Below are positions 1 through 8,930 of a stretch of DNA of 64,000 nucleotides, one piece after another. Position numbers and translations under genes: made by a program. Under the pieces are notes generated by a model. That model saw nothing but the letters and a program-made list of their open reading frames with translations, had not been told where the DNA came from and searched no databases. Positions within the stretch are counted from its first letter, which is position 1, and each line of letters begins with the position of its first letter. This DNA comes from Peptostreptococcaceae bacterium (GTDB lineage: Bacteria > Bacillota > Clostridia > Peptostreptococcales > Peptostreptococcaceae). Location of the stretch: the NCBI GenBank assembly GCA_025210335.1, contig JAOARY010000045.1, positions 87,468 to 151,467 on the forward strand, in the 5' to 3' direction.

Positions 1-575
1 AAAAAGAGATTAATGAGTATTCAATAAAAGATTTTGCAAAGAATATGTCCGTTGTTTTTCAAGAAGGAAATATGGAGTTTGATTTTTTGGTAAAAGATAT
101 AGTTTCTATGGGACGATATGTTCATAAGAAATTATTTGATATTGATTTTGATGATGACAAAGAATTGATAAAAGATGCACTAGATAAAGTCGAAATGAAA
201 GATTTTTATAATCGAAGTTTTTTGAGTTTATCTGGTGGAGAAAAACAAAGAGTTCTAATTGCAAGAGCAATTGCTCAAGATTCTAAAATGATAGTTTTAG
301 ATGAACCAACTAATCATTTGGATATAAAATATAAATTAAATACTATGAAAATACTAAAAGATATAAATAAAACTATATTTGCAGCAATTCATGATTTTAA
401 TATTGCGATTAATTATTGTGATAATATTTATATAATTGACAATGGAATAATCAAATATCATGGAGATCCAAAAAAACTATTAAACAAGGATATAATAAAG
501 GAAGTATTTAATGTAAATTCTTATATATATAAAAATGAAGAAACTAATAATTATAGTATTTCTTTTTACATATGA
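1..575 (+). CDS. FecE-type ABC transporter ATP-binding protein (5' truncated by window edge)
   Basis: This is the ATPase subunit of an importer of the FecCD/BtuCD class, which energises uptake of ferric siderophore, haem or cobalamin. The frame is open to the left edge. The residues before the first in-window ATG (45) read EYSIKDFAKN and lead into the Q-loop VVFQEG, so the true start and Walker A lie outside the window. Visible parts are the signature LSGGEKQRVLIARA (from about 228), Walker B MIVLDEPTNHLD (about 288) and the switch histidine in AIHDFN (about 390). The permease and binding protein are presumably upstream. The substrate cannot be told from the ATPase alone. Confidence 0.9.
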   Translation, partial: KEINEYSIKDFAKNMSVVFQEGNMEFDFLVKDIVSMGRYVHKKLFDIDFDDDKELIKDALDKVEMKDFYNRSFLSLSGGEKQRVLIARAIAQDSKMIVLDEPTNHLDIKYKLNTMKILKDINKTIFAAIHDFNIAINYCDNIYIIDNGIIKYHGDPKKLLNKDIIKEVFNVNSYIYKNEETNNYSISFYI

Positions 576-597
576 TTATTAGTTTCTTTATTTTATA

Positions 598-2811
598 TTA
601 TTTGGGGATTTCTAATATTGATTTAAATAAATCCCCATCAATTTTTATATGAAATTTGATATTTTGTAATTGCGATAAACTTTTAGCGATAGAAAGTCCA
701 AGTCCATGACCAGATGTATTTCTTGATTTATCACCTCTTTTAAATCTCTGCATTAATTCATCTTCACAGATATTTAGTTCATAGGCAGAGGTATTTTTTA
801 TTGAAATTTTAAAATAATTACTTTCTTCCTCTATATCTATATAGACTCTAGTGTTTTTTAGACTATACTTAAATACATTAGAAAAAATATTTTCAAATAT
901 TCTAGATAATAAATTACCATCAGCTTTTATATTAATTTTTTCATGAGGTGAATTTAGTCTTATTGTTAATTTATTTTTAGTGATTTTGTCTTCTACTTCT
1001 GCAATCAATTGATTTAGAAGTTCAATCAAATCTAAATTTTTTATATCTGTATCAATATTACCACTACTTGCTTTTGAAGCCTCAAATAAATCTTCAATTA
1101 AAATTTTTAGTCGTTTAGATTTTTTATCTAATATTGAAATATATTTTTTTTGCTTATCATTATCATCTTCTTTTTTTAATAAATCTACATAAGTAATTAT
1201 AGATGTTAAAGGTGTTTTAATATCATGAGATACATTAGTTATAAGATCTGTTTTTAGTTTTTCACTTTTAATTTTATCTTTTAGAGCTTTATCAAAGCCG
1301 TCACTTATTCTATTTATACTACTTGCTAATTCTAAGAATTCTCCATTTTTATTTATATTTATTTTGTGAGTTAAATTACCATTTTCTATTTCTTTAAGAC
1401 CTTGTTTTATAGAATTGTAATTTTTCAATTTATAAATTATGAATATTGATGGCAATATTATAAATATTGGAGATATAATGAATAATTCTATTGAATATAC
1501 TGCTAATGCAAATAAAATATACAAACAATAAAAAGTACTATATAAAAATAATATCAAGGTGATTTTTTTATTGAATTTTAAATTGCTAAATACACTTTCT
1601 TTTATTGTAATAAAAAAACTTTTAATCACATCTATTATTAATTTTTTTACAAATTTGATATAAAAAAATGAAATACATTTAAATGTAAGCGAATGTTTTA
1701 TCAATCTTTTAGCTTTTAAATCTTTTATCAAAGATAAAATACAAATTAAAACAAAAGAAGATAATATTAATGTAAGAATAAATATTAAATTTAGTTTGTT
1801 AAGAAAGTTTTTTTCAAAATGTATATAATAGTATGAAACTACAAATAAGCTTGAAAATATAATTATTATAGAAAGTTTTATATCAGTATATAATTTATCA
1901 ATAAAGTTTAATTTTACACTACTATCTTTGAAATTAGTTCTGCCTATAACTATACATAAATATATAAAGAATAATATAGCTACAAAAAATGAAATAGATA
2001 AATTATAAGAAATATTCATCAAATCTCTTTTATCTTCTTCAAATTGAGTTTTATATATATTTATATAATCAGAAGAAAAACAAAGATACATATCTATATA
2101 ATCTATAGTTTCTAAGTTTTGAAAATCAGTATATCTACTAAGAATCTTATTATAATCTCCTTTGAAATAAAAATACATAGGCATATTATATGAATTAGAT
2201 TTTGAATCTGGTGTTATATAATATGGGTATTTGGAATAAAATTCTTCTTTTTTTAATTTATCTTTATAATTGTTATTAGTATATATTTGAGATGTACCTT
2301 TTATTTTGATATCTAAATATATATCTACTGACTTTATTTTATTTAATTCGTCTAGCTTATTTCTATATATTTTTAGATCATCTTCAATCAGCTTTTCTTT
2401 TATAACACTATATTTATCACTATTTGCCTTTTTATAATTATTAAATCGTTCGTCTTTATTGATACTATAATCTACATTAGAACTATTTCGTTCATAATCA
2501 TAAAATAAATTGTTGAAATAGTTATCTATTCTAAATTCATTTATTAGATGACCTTCTTTTATATAATTTTCATTTCTATATTTTATTTTTAGCTCGAATA
2601 AATCGTGAGCTAATTCATTTACAGATGATTTAAATCTACTGCTTTCTTCAAAATTCCCTAAAAAAAGTATTTCTAAATTATTGCCTTTTTCATAAATTTT
2701 ATTTAGTTTATAAAATTCTTTAAAGAAGAATGAAGTTGAGATTATTATTATTAAAAAGCATAAAAATTTTATAAATTTATTATGAAGGTAATTTTTCGAT
2801 TTTATATCCAA
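598..2811 (-). CDS. Sensor histidine kinase with large extracytoplasmic domain and extra membrane helices
   Basis: Membrane sensor kinase of 737 residues. It has a first helix at about 13-31, an extracytoplasmic region of about 235 residues, then further membrane helices (about 271-290, 313-332, 341-362 and two in 416-460). A HAMP-like linker follows, then HisKA with phosphoacceptor H529 in NVSHDIKTPL, the N box (NIFSNVFKYS) and the G box GHGLGLSIAK. The start codon lies inside the 3' end of the response regulator gene (32-bp overlap), so the pair is translationally linked. It is longer than a typical PhoR or VanS kinase, and the signal is unknown. It could control the divergent alkaline phosphatase gene, but that is inference from position. 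Confidence 0.93.
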   Translation of the reverse strand: MDIKSKNYLHNKFIKFLCFLIIIISTSFFFKEFYKLNKIYEKGNNLEILFLGNFEESSRFKSSVNELAHDLFELKIKYRNENYIKEGHLINEFRIDNYFNNLFYDYERNSSNVDYSINKDERFNNYKKANSDKYSVIKEKLIEDDLKIYRNKLDELNKIKSVDIYLDIKIKGTSQIYTNNNYKDKLKKEEFYSKYPYYITPDSKSNSYNMPMYFYFKGDYNKILSRYTDFQNLETIDYIDMYLCFSSDYINIYKTQFEEDKRDLMNISYNLSISFFVAILFFIYLCIVIGRTNFKDSSVKLNFIDKLYTDIKLSIIIIFSSLFVVSYYYIHFEKNFLNKLNLIFILTLILSSFVLICILSLIKDLKAKRLIKHSLTFKCISFFYIKFVKKLIIDVIKSFFITIKESVFSNLKFNKKITLILFLYSTFYCLYILFALAVYSIELFIISPIFIILPSIFIIYKLKNYNSIKQGLKEIENGNLTHKININKNGEFLELASSINRISDGFDKALKDKIKSEKLKTDLITNVSHDIKTPLTSIITYVDLLKKEDDNDKQKKYISILDKKSKRLKILIEDLFEASKASSGNIDTDIKNLDLIELLNQLIAEVEDKITKNKLTIRLNSPHEKINIKADGNLLSRIFENIFSNVFKYSLKNTRVYIDIEEESNYFKISIKNTSAYELNICEDELMQRFKRGDKSRNTSGHGLGLSIAKSLSQLQNIKFHIKIDGDLFKSILEIPK

Positions 2812-3472
2812 TTCCCCACACCACCTTTAGATATTTTGGATTTTTCGGATTTATTTCTATCTTTTCTCGTATTTTTCGTATATGAACAGCTATTGAATTT
2901 TGAGCATTTATGGCAGATTCATCCCAAATACTTTGATATATATTATCTATGGAAAAAACTTTTCCTGGATTTTGAATCATCAATTTTAAAATTTTATATT
3001 GAACAGGTGTTAGATGAACTAATTGACCATCAACGCTAACTTCTTTTGATTCATCATCAACTATTAGTTCTCCAACTTTGTATAATTTTTTACTTATTTT
3101 AATACTACCTAAATTAATATATCTTCTAAGTAAAGACTTGACTCTAGCAATTAATTCTAGTGGATTAAATGGTTTCGTTATATAATCATCAGCACCGACA
3201 TTAAGCCCTATTATTTTATCGTTATCTTCACTTTTAGCAGACAATATTATTATAGGAATATTACTATGTTCTCTTACTTTAAAAGTTGTTTTTATTCCGT
3301 CCATAACAGGCATCATTATGTCTATTATTATTAGATGAATAGTATTATCATTTATTATTTGTAAAGCTTCTATACCGTTATAAGCTTTTAAAATATTATA
3401 ATTTTCATTAGATAAATAAATTTCAATAGCATCCACAATTTCCTTATCATCATCACAAACTAATATATTCAT
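2780..3472 (-). CDS. OmpR/PhoB-family response regulator
   Basis: Response regulator of 230 residues. The receiver domain has an acidic pocket (CDDD at 6-9), phosphoacceptor D51 in IIIDIMMPVMDG and the conserved lysine K100 in ITKPFNP. A winged-helix DNA-binding domain follows from about residue 130 to the end, finishing in the typical WGIGYKI wing. It is the first gene of a two-gene operon with the kinase at 598-2811. It is divergent from the alkaline phosphatase gene, whose promoter carries PhoP-box-like repeats, so this could be the local PhoP. Equally it could serve the ABC transporter at the left edge, since OmpR-type pairs often sit beside their targets. Confidence 0.95.
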   Translation of the reverse strand: MNILVCDDDKEIVDAIEIYLSNENYNILKAYNGIEALQIINDNTIHLIIIDIMMPVMDGIKTTFKVREHSNIPIIILSAKSEDNDKIIGLNVGADDYITKPFNPLELIARVKSLLRRYINLGSIKISKKLYKVGELIVDDESKEVSVDGQLVHLTPVQYKILKLMIQNPGKVFSIDNIYQSIWDESAINAQNSIAVHIRKIREKIEINPKNPKYLKVVWGIGYKIEKLPS

Positions 3473-3617
3473 AATTATCCCCCTTTGTTTATTATTTCTT
3501 GCATATTATAACACAACCTTTCTATAAATATTGTTCTTTGGCTACAAAAAGATTGTATAAAAAAAATATTAATATTTATAAAACTAAATTCTTAATATTT
3601 TATTAATATTAAATTAT

Positions 3618-3656
3618 TTAACCTTTTTTTAACATATGCTTAAAGAAAATATAACA
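3618..3656 (+). promoter_or_regulatory. Candidate Pho box: four TTAACA-like repeats at 11-bp spacing
   Basis: Four hexamers lie in strict 11-bp register upstream of the alkaline phosphatase gene: TTAACC (3618-3623), TTAACA (3629-3634), TTAAAG (3640-3645) and ATAACA (3651-3656), each separated by exactly 5 bp. This is the layout known for PhoP binding in Bacillus (TTAACA-like direct repeats, one helical turn apart). A TATATT at 3671-3676 is a possible -10. The AT-rich background weakens single hexamers, but the phase and the gene downstream support the call. Confidence 0.6.
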
Positions 3657-3714
3657 TTAGTGAAATAATATATATTTGTAATAAAGATAATATCTATTTT
3701 AAGGAGGCTTTTTA

Positions 3715-5151
3715 ATGTTAAAAAACAGTGTGTCAAAATTATTAATGGCTATTTTAGTATTTACTTTAATTTTATCAAATGGTTTCTTTGGTGGAATTAG
3801 TACTTATGCAAATGAAGAAATAAAAAAACCTAAATATGTATTTTACTTTATAGGCGATGGGCTTGGAGCATCGCAAAGACAAGCAGCTGAATTTTACTTA
3901 CAAGAATTAAATTTAAATAAAGAAAAATTATTTATAAATAGTATGGATATAGCAGGAATCAACACAACTTATTCAAAAGATAGTTTGGTAACAGATTCAG
4001 CCGCAGCAGGAACGGCTTTAGCAACAGGATATAAGACAAATAATGGTATGATTTCTGTCCTTCCAGATGGAAAAAAGCTAAAAACTTTAATAGAAGAAGC
4101 AAAACAAAATAATATGGCAACAGGAATTATAAGTACAACAAGACTTACACATGCAACTCCAGCTGTTTTTGTTTCACATAATATATCAAGAAATAATGAA
4201 AATGAAATAGCAAAAGAAATGGCTGAATTTAGAGTTGATTTTTTAGCTGGTGGAGGATATAGACATTTTGTAACAGCTGATTATAAAGGTCTAAAATCTA
4301 AAAGAACAGATGAAAATAATTTAGTAGAATTTTTAAAAAAGAATGATTACAATGTATTTTTGGCTGAAAATTCAACTAAAGATTTTATAGAATTTAATCC
4401 TTCTAAGGAAGAGAAGGTATTTGCTGTATTTACGTATAGCCATTTACCATATGAGGTGGATAGAAGAAATAATAATGAAACACCAAGTCTTTCAAAGATA
4501 ACAAAAAAGGGAATTGAAGTTTTAGAGCAATATGATGATGGGTTTTTTATGATGATTGAAGCGGGAAGGATAGATCATGCAGGTCATGCAAATGATGCTA
4601 AAGGAACTATTATGGATGTTATAGAATTTGATAATAGTGTCAAACAAGCTTATGAATTTTATAAGAATCATAAAGATGAAACTCTTATAGTAGTTGTTGG
4701 TGATCATGAAACAGGAGGCATGGGTCTTGGATTTGGGAAAAATTATTTTTTAGATATGGCTAAATTACAAGATGTTAAAGTTTCAGTTGAAGATAAATTA
4801 CAAGGAAAATATAATGGCAATAAAGATGAATACAAAATGTATATAAAAAATAATTTAGGAATTGATAATTTAACAAAAAAAGAAGAAGCAAATTTAAATA
4901 GAGCTATGAACATAGTGGATAATAAATTAGAAGAAGATAAAAATTTATATGGAGGATATGATCCTGTTGCGATTGAAACTACTCATATAATATCAAAAAG
5001 AGCTAATATAGAATGGACGACATATGCACATACAGGAACATCTATTCCTATGTCAGCGATTGGTGTGGGATCTCAAAAATTTTCTGGATATAAGGATAAT
5101 ACCCAAATTGCAAAAACTATGGCTGAGTTATTAAATTTTGATTTGAATTAA
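3715..5151 (+). CDS. Secreted alkaline phosphatase
   Basis: Phosphomonoesterase of the alkaline phosphatase superfamily, 478 residues, exported by a signal peptide (residues 1 to about 32, cleavage near STYA-NEE). Metal-site and nucleophile motifs are present: IGDG (D48), TDSAAAGTAL with D94-S95 as ligand and nucleophile, RIDHAGHAND, VVGDHETGG and a late AHTGT histidine. The start follows a strong AAGGAGG ribosome site. The candidate Pho box directly upstream suggests induction on phosphate starvation. It is a single-gene unit, with an inverted repeat (5214-5285) after it and the YibE/F gene beyond. Confidence 0.95.
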   Translation: MLKNSVSKLLMAILVFTLILSNGFFGGISTYANEEIKKPKYVFYFIGDGLGASQRQAAEFYLQELNLNKEKLFINSMDIAGINTTYSKDSLVTDSAAAGTALATGYKTNNGMISVLPDGKKLKTLIEEAKQNNMATGIISTTRLTHATPAVFVSHNISRNNENEIAKEMAEFRVDFLAGGGYRHFVTADYKGLKSKRTDENNLVEFLKKNDYNVFLAENSTKDFIEFNPSKEEKVFAVFTYSHLPYEVDRRNNNETPSLSKITKKGIEVLEQYDDGFFMMIEAGRIDHAGHANDAKGTIMDVIEFDNSVKQAYEFYKNHKDETLIVVVGDHETGGMGLGFGKNYFLDMAKLQDVKVSVEDKLQGKYNGNKDEYKMYIKNNLGIDNLTKKEEANLNRAMNIVDNKLEEDKNLYGGYDPVAIETTHIISKRANIEWTTYAHTGTSIPMSAIGVGSQKFSGYKDNTQIAKTMAELLNFDLN

Positions 5152-5213
5152 TACTTTTTAGTATAGTTCTTTATCATATAGATTAAAAATATAATTTAAG
5201 GTTTTGAATATAA

Positions 5214-5285
5214 GTTGTTTTTTATTTTGGTAGGATATTCTTTTTTGAAATTCTAATCATTAAGATAAAAAACAACAATTTTTTT
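5214..5285 (+). terminator. Long-loop hairpin followed by T-run
   Basis: A 15-bp arm GTTGTTTTTTATTTT (5214-5228) pairs with AAGATAAAAAACAAC (5262-5276) with one wobble, followed by eight Ts. It lies between the phosphatase and YibE/F genes. The loop is about 33 nt, so it may be a weak terminator or an attenuator. Confidence 0.45.
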
Positions 5286-5299
5286 ATGTAGGTGATATG

Positions 5300-6457
5300 A
5301 TGAAAAAGAATTTTTTGATATTGGTTTTTAGTATAATAATTTTATCAATTATTTTTTTTGTATTTGAAAAGTTTACATATACAAATAATGAGGTAAAGGC
5401 AAAAGTTATTTATGTTAATAATGAGGATGTAATACAAGCTGGATTAAATAAAATAGGAAGCCAAAGTTTAAGGGTAGAGCTTTTAAGTGGTGAAAATAAA
5501 AATAAAAAAGTAAAAGTAATAAATCATTTGTATGGAAAATTAGAATTTGATAATTATTATAAAATAAATGATATTATAATAGTTGGGCTTAATTTTAAAG
5601 ATTCGGATTTTAAAGATTCAATAGCTATTGATTTATATAGGCAAAAGCAGGAGTTTATATTGTTTTCATTATTTATAGTTATATTATTATTATATGCAAA
5701 AATTATTGGATTAAAGGCTATTTTTTCTTTTGCAATGTCCCTTCTTGTAATTTGGAAAATACTAATACCAGGACTTTTAAATAATATGAATCCTCTTATT
5801 TTAACTTCTTTTGTAATAATATTTTTAACTGGAATAATTGTATTTTGTGTAGCAGGGTTTAGTAAAAAAGGCTTTTCAGCTTTTTTAGGAACTATTTTTG
5901 GTCTTTTTACAAGTATATTTGTAACCTTATATTTTGGAGAAAAAATGAGACTTTTTGGTATGACTGCTCCTTTTGCGCAAGCCTTACTTCATAATGGATA
6001 TTTGCATTTAAATATGAAGTATATATTTTATAGTGCAGTAATTTTAGGTGCATCTGGTGCAGCAATGGATATTGCTATGGACGTATCAGCTTCAATGGAA
6101 GAAATAAAGTTAAAAAAACCATCAATTACTACTTCTGAATTGATTGAATCAGGGTTTAATATAGGAAAATCTGTTATAGGAACAATGACAACAACATTAT
6201 TATTAGCATATTCAGGTGGTTATTTAACGCTTATAATGCTTTTTATGTCTAAAGAATCTAGTTTGGCTAGAATATTAAATATGAAAATAGTTTGTGCTGA
6301 GATTGTTAGAATTGTGGTTGGAAGTATAGGTCTTGTACTTGTTGCACCTTTTAGTGCATTTTTTGCAGGTTTTATATTATGTAATGAATTTAAAATACAA
6401 AAGTATTTTAATAAATTAAATTTTTTAAATGTATTTAATTTTAGAACTAAAAATTAA
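5300..6457 (+). CDS. YibE/F family multipass membrane protein
   Basis: Membrane protein of about 385 residues matching the YibE/F family by layout: an N-terminal helix, an extracytoplasmic segment of about 90 residues rich in beta structure, then about seven transmembrane helices. A conserved stretch reads GASGAAMDIAMDVSASMEEI, typical of this family. Its biochemical role is unknown. Two ATGs (5297, 5300) follow GGTGAT at 5291-5296; the second has the better spacing and is used here. It stands alone between two hairpin-rich gaps. Confidence 0.85.
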   Translation: MKKNFLILVFSIIILSIIFFVFEKFTYTNNEVKAKVIYVNNEDVIQAGLNKIGSQSLRVELLSGENKNKKVKVINHLYGKLEFDNYYKINDIIIVGLNFKDSDFKDSIAIDLYRQKQEFILFSLFIVILLLYAKIIGLKAIFSFAMSLLVIWKILIPGLLNNMNPLILTSFVIIFLTGIIVFCVAGFSKKGFSAFLGTIFGLFTSIFVTLYFGEKMRLFGMTAPFAQALLHNGYLHLNMKYIFYSAVILGASGAAMDIAMDVSASMEEIKLKKPSITTSELIESGFNIGKSVIGTMTTTLLLAYSGGYLTLIMLFMSKESSLARILNMKIVCAEIVRIVVGSIGLVLVAPFSAFFAGFILCNEFKIQKYFNKLNFLNVFNFRTKN

Positions 6458-6476
6458 ATAATATAATAATTATGAT

Positions 6477-6583
6477 AAAGGGGCTATCACATTAAGATAT
6501 TCAATGATAATATACTGTTTTGCAAATCTAAAGCAAACAAAATATATCATTGTATTTTTACTTAGTGTAATAGCCTCTTTTAT
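6477..6583 (+). repeat. About 107-bp palindromic element, copy A (resembles 41102-41208)
   Basis: The outer arms AAAGGGGCTATCACATTAAG (6477-6496) and its imperfect complement (6561-6580) form a 20-bp stem with two G-U wobbles and one mismatch. An inner pair CAATGATA / TATCATTG nests inside, and the 3' arm runs into T-rich sequence. It may act as the YibE/F terminator. A second element of about the same length and near-identical ends lies at 41102-41208, which suggests a small dispersed repeat. Confidence 0.6.
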
Positions 6584-6722
6584 GTAGAAATTTTTATATG
6601 ATATAATATTTATTAAATAAAATGGTTTAATTATAAATTAATACTATTACTTTACTTTTCATCATTTTTTATTTAAAAATTTAAATTTATTAAAGAAAAA
6701 AATTTAGAAAGGAGGGGGTTAT

Positions 6723-7466
6723 TTGATAGATATTATAAAAAAAACAAAGGCTAAGTGTATATCAATTGTAGGTGCTGGGGGCAAAACGAGTTTGATGTTT
6801 TATTTAGGCAATGTCTTAAAAAAAGATAATAAAGTTTTGATAACTACAACAACACATATAAAAATGCCTAAAGACAATGAATATGATGAATTTATTTTAG
6901 ATATAGATAATATAGATATAAATTTAAAAAATGGATTATATATTCATGCTACAAAAACAAAGGATGATAAGCTTTCATCGTTGGACATAAAAAAAATTAA
7001 TTATCTAAAAAATTATTTTGATTATATTTTAATTGAAGCAGATGGATCAAAGAGAAAACCACTAAAAGCGTGGAGAGATAATGAACCTGTTATAGTAAAA
7101 GAAAGTGATTTGACAATAGGAGTAATAGATATAACTGTTTTAAATAAGGAGATTTCTTTAGAAAATATACATAGATTGGATTTGTTTTTGAAGTTAACTA
7201 ATACGAATGAAGGTCAGATGATAACAACTAAAGAGCTTATAAAGATAATTGAAGATAAAAATTCTTTATTTAAAAATTCAAAGGATAAAAAGATTTTATT
7301 TATAAATAAATTTGAAAATGAAGAAAATAAAAAAGAGATAAAAAAGATATATGAAAAACTAGAAAAACGCTATATAGATTATTATTTTTGTGGAAGTATA
7401 AGAAATAAATACTTTATTAATATGGAGGAGTTAATTGACCAAGATAAATGCAATAATAATGGCTAG
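6723..7466 (+). CDS. yqeC: Selenium-dependent hydroxylase accessory protein YqeC
   Basis: Putative ATP/GTP-binding maturation factor of selenium-dependent molybdenum hydroxylases, 247 residues. The N-terminal nucleotide-binding loop VGAGGKTSLMFYLG (about 16-29) and the ILIEADGSKRKPLKAW motif (about 102-117) are characteristic of YqeC. It starts with TTG, 4-6 nt after a strong GGAGGGGG. It is the first gene of the purine cluster and overlaps the next gene by 32 bp. The exact reaction is not established for the family; genomic linkage to YqeB and selenium-dependent XDH is the basis for its role. Confidence 0.88.
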   Translation: MIDIIKKTKAKCISIVGAGGKTSLMFYLGNVLKKDNKVLITTTTHIKMPKDNEYDEFILDIDNIDINLKNGLYIHATKTKDDKLSSLDIKKINYLKNYFDYILIEADGSKRKPLKAWRDNEPVIVKESDLTIGVIDITVLNKEISLENIHRLDLFLKLTNTNEGQMITTKELIKIIEDKNSLFKNSKDKKILFINKFENEENKKEIKKIYEKLEKRYIDYYFCGSIRNKYFINMEELIDQDKCNNNG

Positions 7467-8829
7467 TGGTTTTAGCAAGAGGATGAAAGAAGATAAATTA
7501 TATTTAAATATAAATAATAATTATATGATTGATAATATAATAGATATAATTAAAAAAAGTGAAATTGATGATTTTGTTGTAATTGTAAGAGAAGAGAATC
7601 TTAAAAAAACTAAATATTTAAAAAATAATGAAATTAATTTTATAATAAATAAATATGCAAACAAAGGTCAGAGTAGTTCAATAAAATTAGGGATAAAGCA
7701 TTTTAAAGATGAATGTAATTTTATGTTCATTCCTTGTGATCAACCAAATCTTAATGTTAATTTTATAAATAAATTAGTATTAGAATCTAAAAAAAATAAG
7801 AATTTATTTATTGTTCCAAGATTTAAAAATTCAAATTATACACCTACGATATTTCCATATAAATATAAAGAAGAACTTTTAAAATTAGATAAAGATATTG
7901 GTGGTCGATATATATTGTTAAAAAACAAACAATATATGAAATTTATTGACTTAAAATCAAATTATTTAGTTAAAGATATTGATACCAAAGATGATTATAA
8001 AAAATGGCTAATGGGGGAAATTTTTATGAAAGATAAAATAGCAGTAATAAGAGGTGGGGGAGATATTGCTTCAGGTACTATAAAAAAATTATATAATGTG
8101 GGATTTAAAATATTAGTTCTTGAAATTCAAAATCCAACATCTATAAGAAGAACAGTTAGCTTTAGTGAAGTTTTGTATGATAATAATTTTTGCTTAGAAG
8201 GTTGTAAAGCGGTTGTGACTAAAAATTTAGATGAAATAAAATCAGCTTGGGATAAGAATCTTATACCTGTATATATAGATGAAAAGGCAGAAATTATAAG
8301 TGAAATAAAACCAGATATTTTAATAGATGCAATACTTGCAAAGAAAAATTTAGGAACTAATAAAACTATGGCACCTATAACAATTGCTTTAGGCCCTGGT
8401 TTTGAAGCAGGAAAAGATGTAGATATTGTTATAGAAACAAAAAGAGGGCATGATTTAGGTAGACTTATTTTTGAGGGTTTTGCAAAAGAAAATACTAAAA
8501 TACCAGGAGAAATAAAAGGATATTCTAAGGAAAGAGTTATACATTCAAATGAGCCTGGTATTATAAATAATATGAAAAATATAGGTGATATAGTAAAAAA
8601 AGATGAGAAGATTGCAAAAATAAATAATGAATATGTATTAGCAACCATTGATGGGGTGTTAAGAGGAATTATAAGGGATAAAACAAAAGTGTTTAAAGGT
8701 ATGAAAATTGCAGATATAGATCCAAGAAAGGAGGAAGTTGATAATTGTTATAAAATTTCTGATAAAGCAAGAAATATTGCAGGGGGAGTATTAGAAGCTA
8801 TATTAATACTAAATAATAGAGGTTTTTAA
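7435..8829 (+). CDS. Fused MocA-type cytidylyltransferase and YqeB maturation protein
   Basis: One 464-residue frame joins two proteins usually separate. Residues 1-197 are a MobA/MocA-like NTP transferase (IIMASGFSKRMKEDK nucleotide-binding loop; FIPCDQPN metal site), expected to make molybdopterin cytosine dinucleotide. Residues 198-464 are YqeB-like (IRGGGDIASGTIKKL; GHDLGRLIFEG), a protein of selenium-dependent hydroxylase maturation. A GGGGG at 8013-8017 sits 8 nt before an in-frame ATG at 8026, exactly at the domain border, so a free YqeB could also be made. The gene starts with TTG after GGAGGAG inside the end of yqeC. No stop lies between the domains, so the fusion is read directly, barring a sequencing error. 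Confidence 0.88.
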   Translation: MTKINAIIMASGFSKRMKEDKLYLNINNNYMIDNIIDIIKKSEIDDFVVIVREENLKKTKYLKNNEINFIINKYANKGQSSSIKLGIKHFKDECNFMFIPCDQPNLNVNFINKLVLESKKNKNLFIVPRFKNSNYTPTIFPYKYKEELLKLDKDIGGRYILLKNKQYMKFIDLKSNYLVKDIDTKDDYKKWLMGEIFMKDKIAVIRGGGDIASGTIKKLYNVGFKILVLEIQNPTSIRRTVSFSEVLYDNNFCLEGCKAVVTKNLDEIKSAWDKNLIPVYIDEKAEIISEIKPDILIDAILAKKNLGTNKTMAPITIALGPGFEAGKDVDIVIETKRGHDLGRLIFEGFAKENTKIPGEIKGYSKERVIHSNEPGIINNMKNIGDIVKKDEKIAKINNEYVLATIDGVLRGIIRDKTKVFKGMKIADIDPRKEEVDNCYKISDKARNIAGGVLEAILILNNRGF

Positions 8830-8930
8830 TTAGAAAAAATAAAAAATATATATCTATATTCTAAAAATAGTAGTTGATTAAATATATAAGGAATTTAGTT
8901 AAATTTATAAAAAATATTGGGGGAATTATT

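Noticed and set aside
2782..3039. Plus-strand open frame over the response regulator end
   Set aside because: Antisense shadow of the winged-helix domain; no ribosome site or recognisable family.
8127..8648. Long minus-strand open frame opposite the YqeB domain
   Set aside because: Low-complexity hydrophobic translation typical of an antisense shadow, no ribosome site, and the plus-strand frame has clear family motifs.
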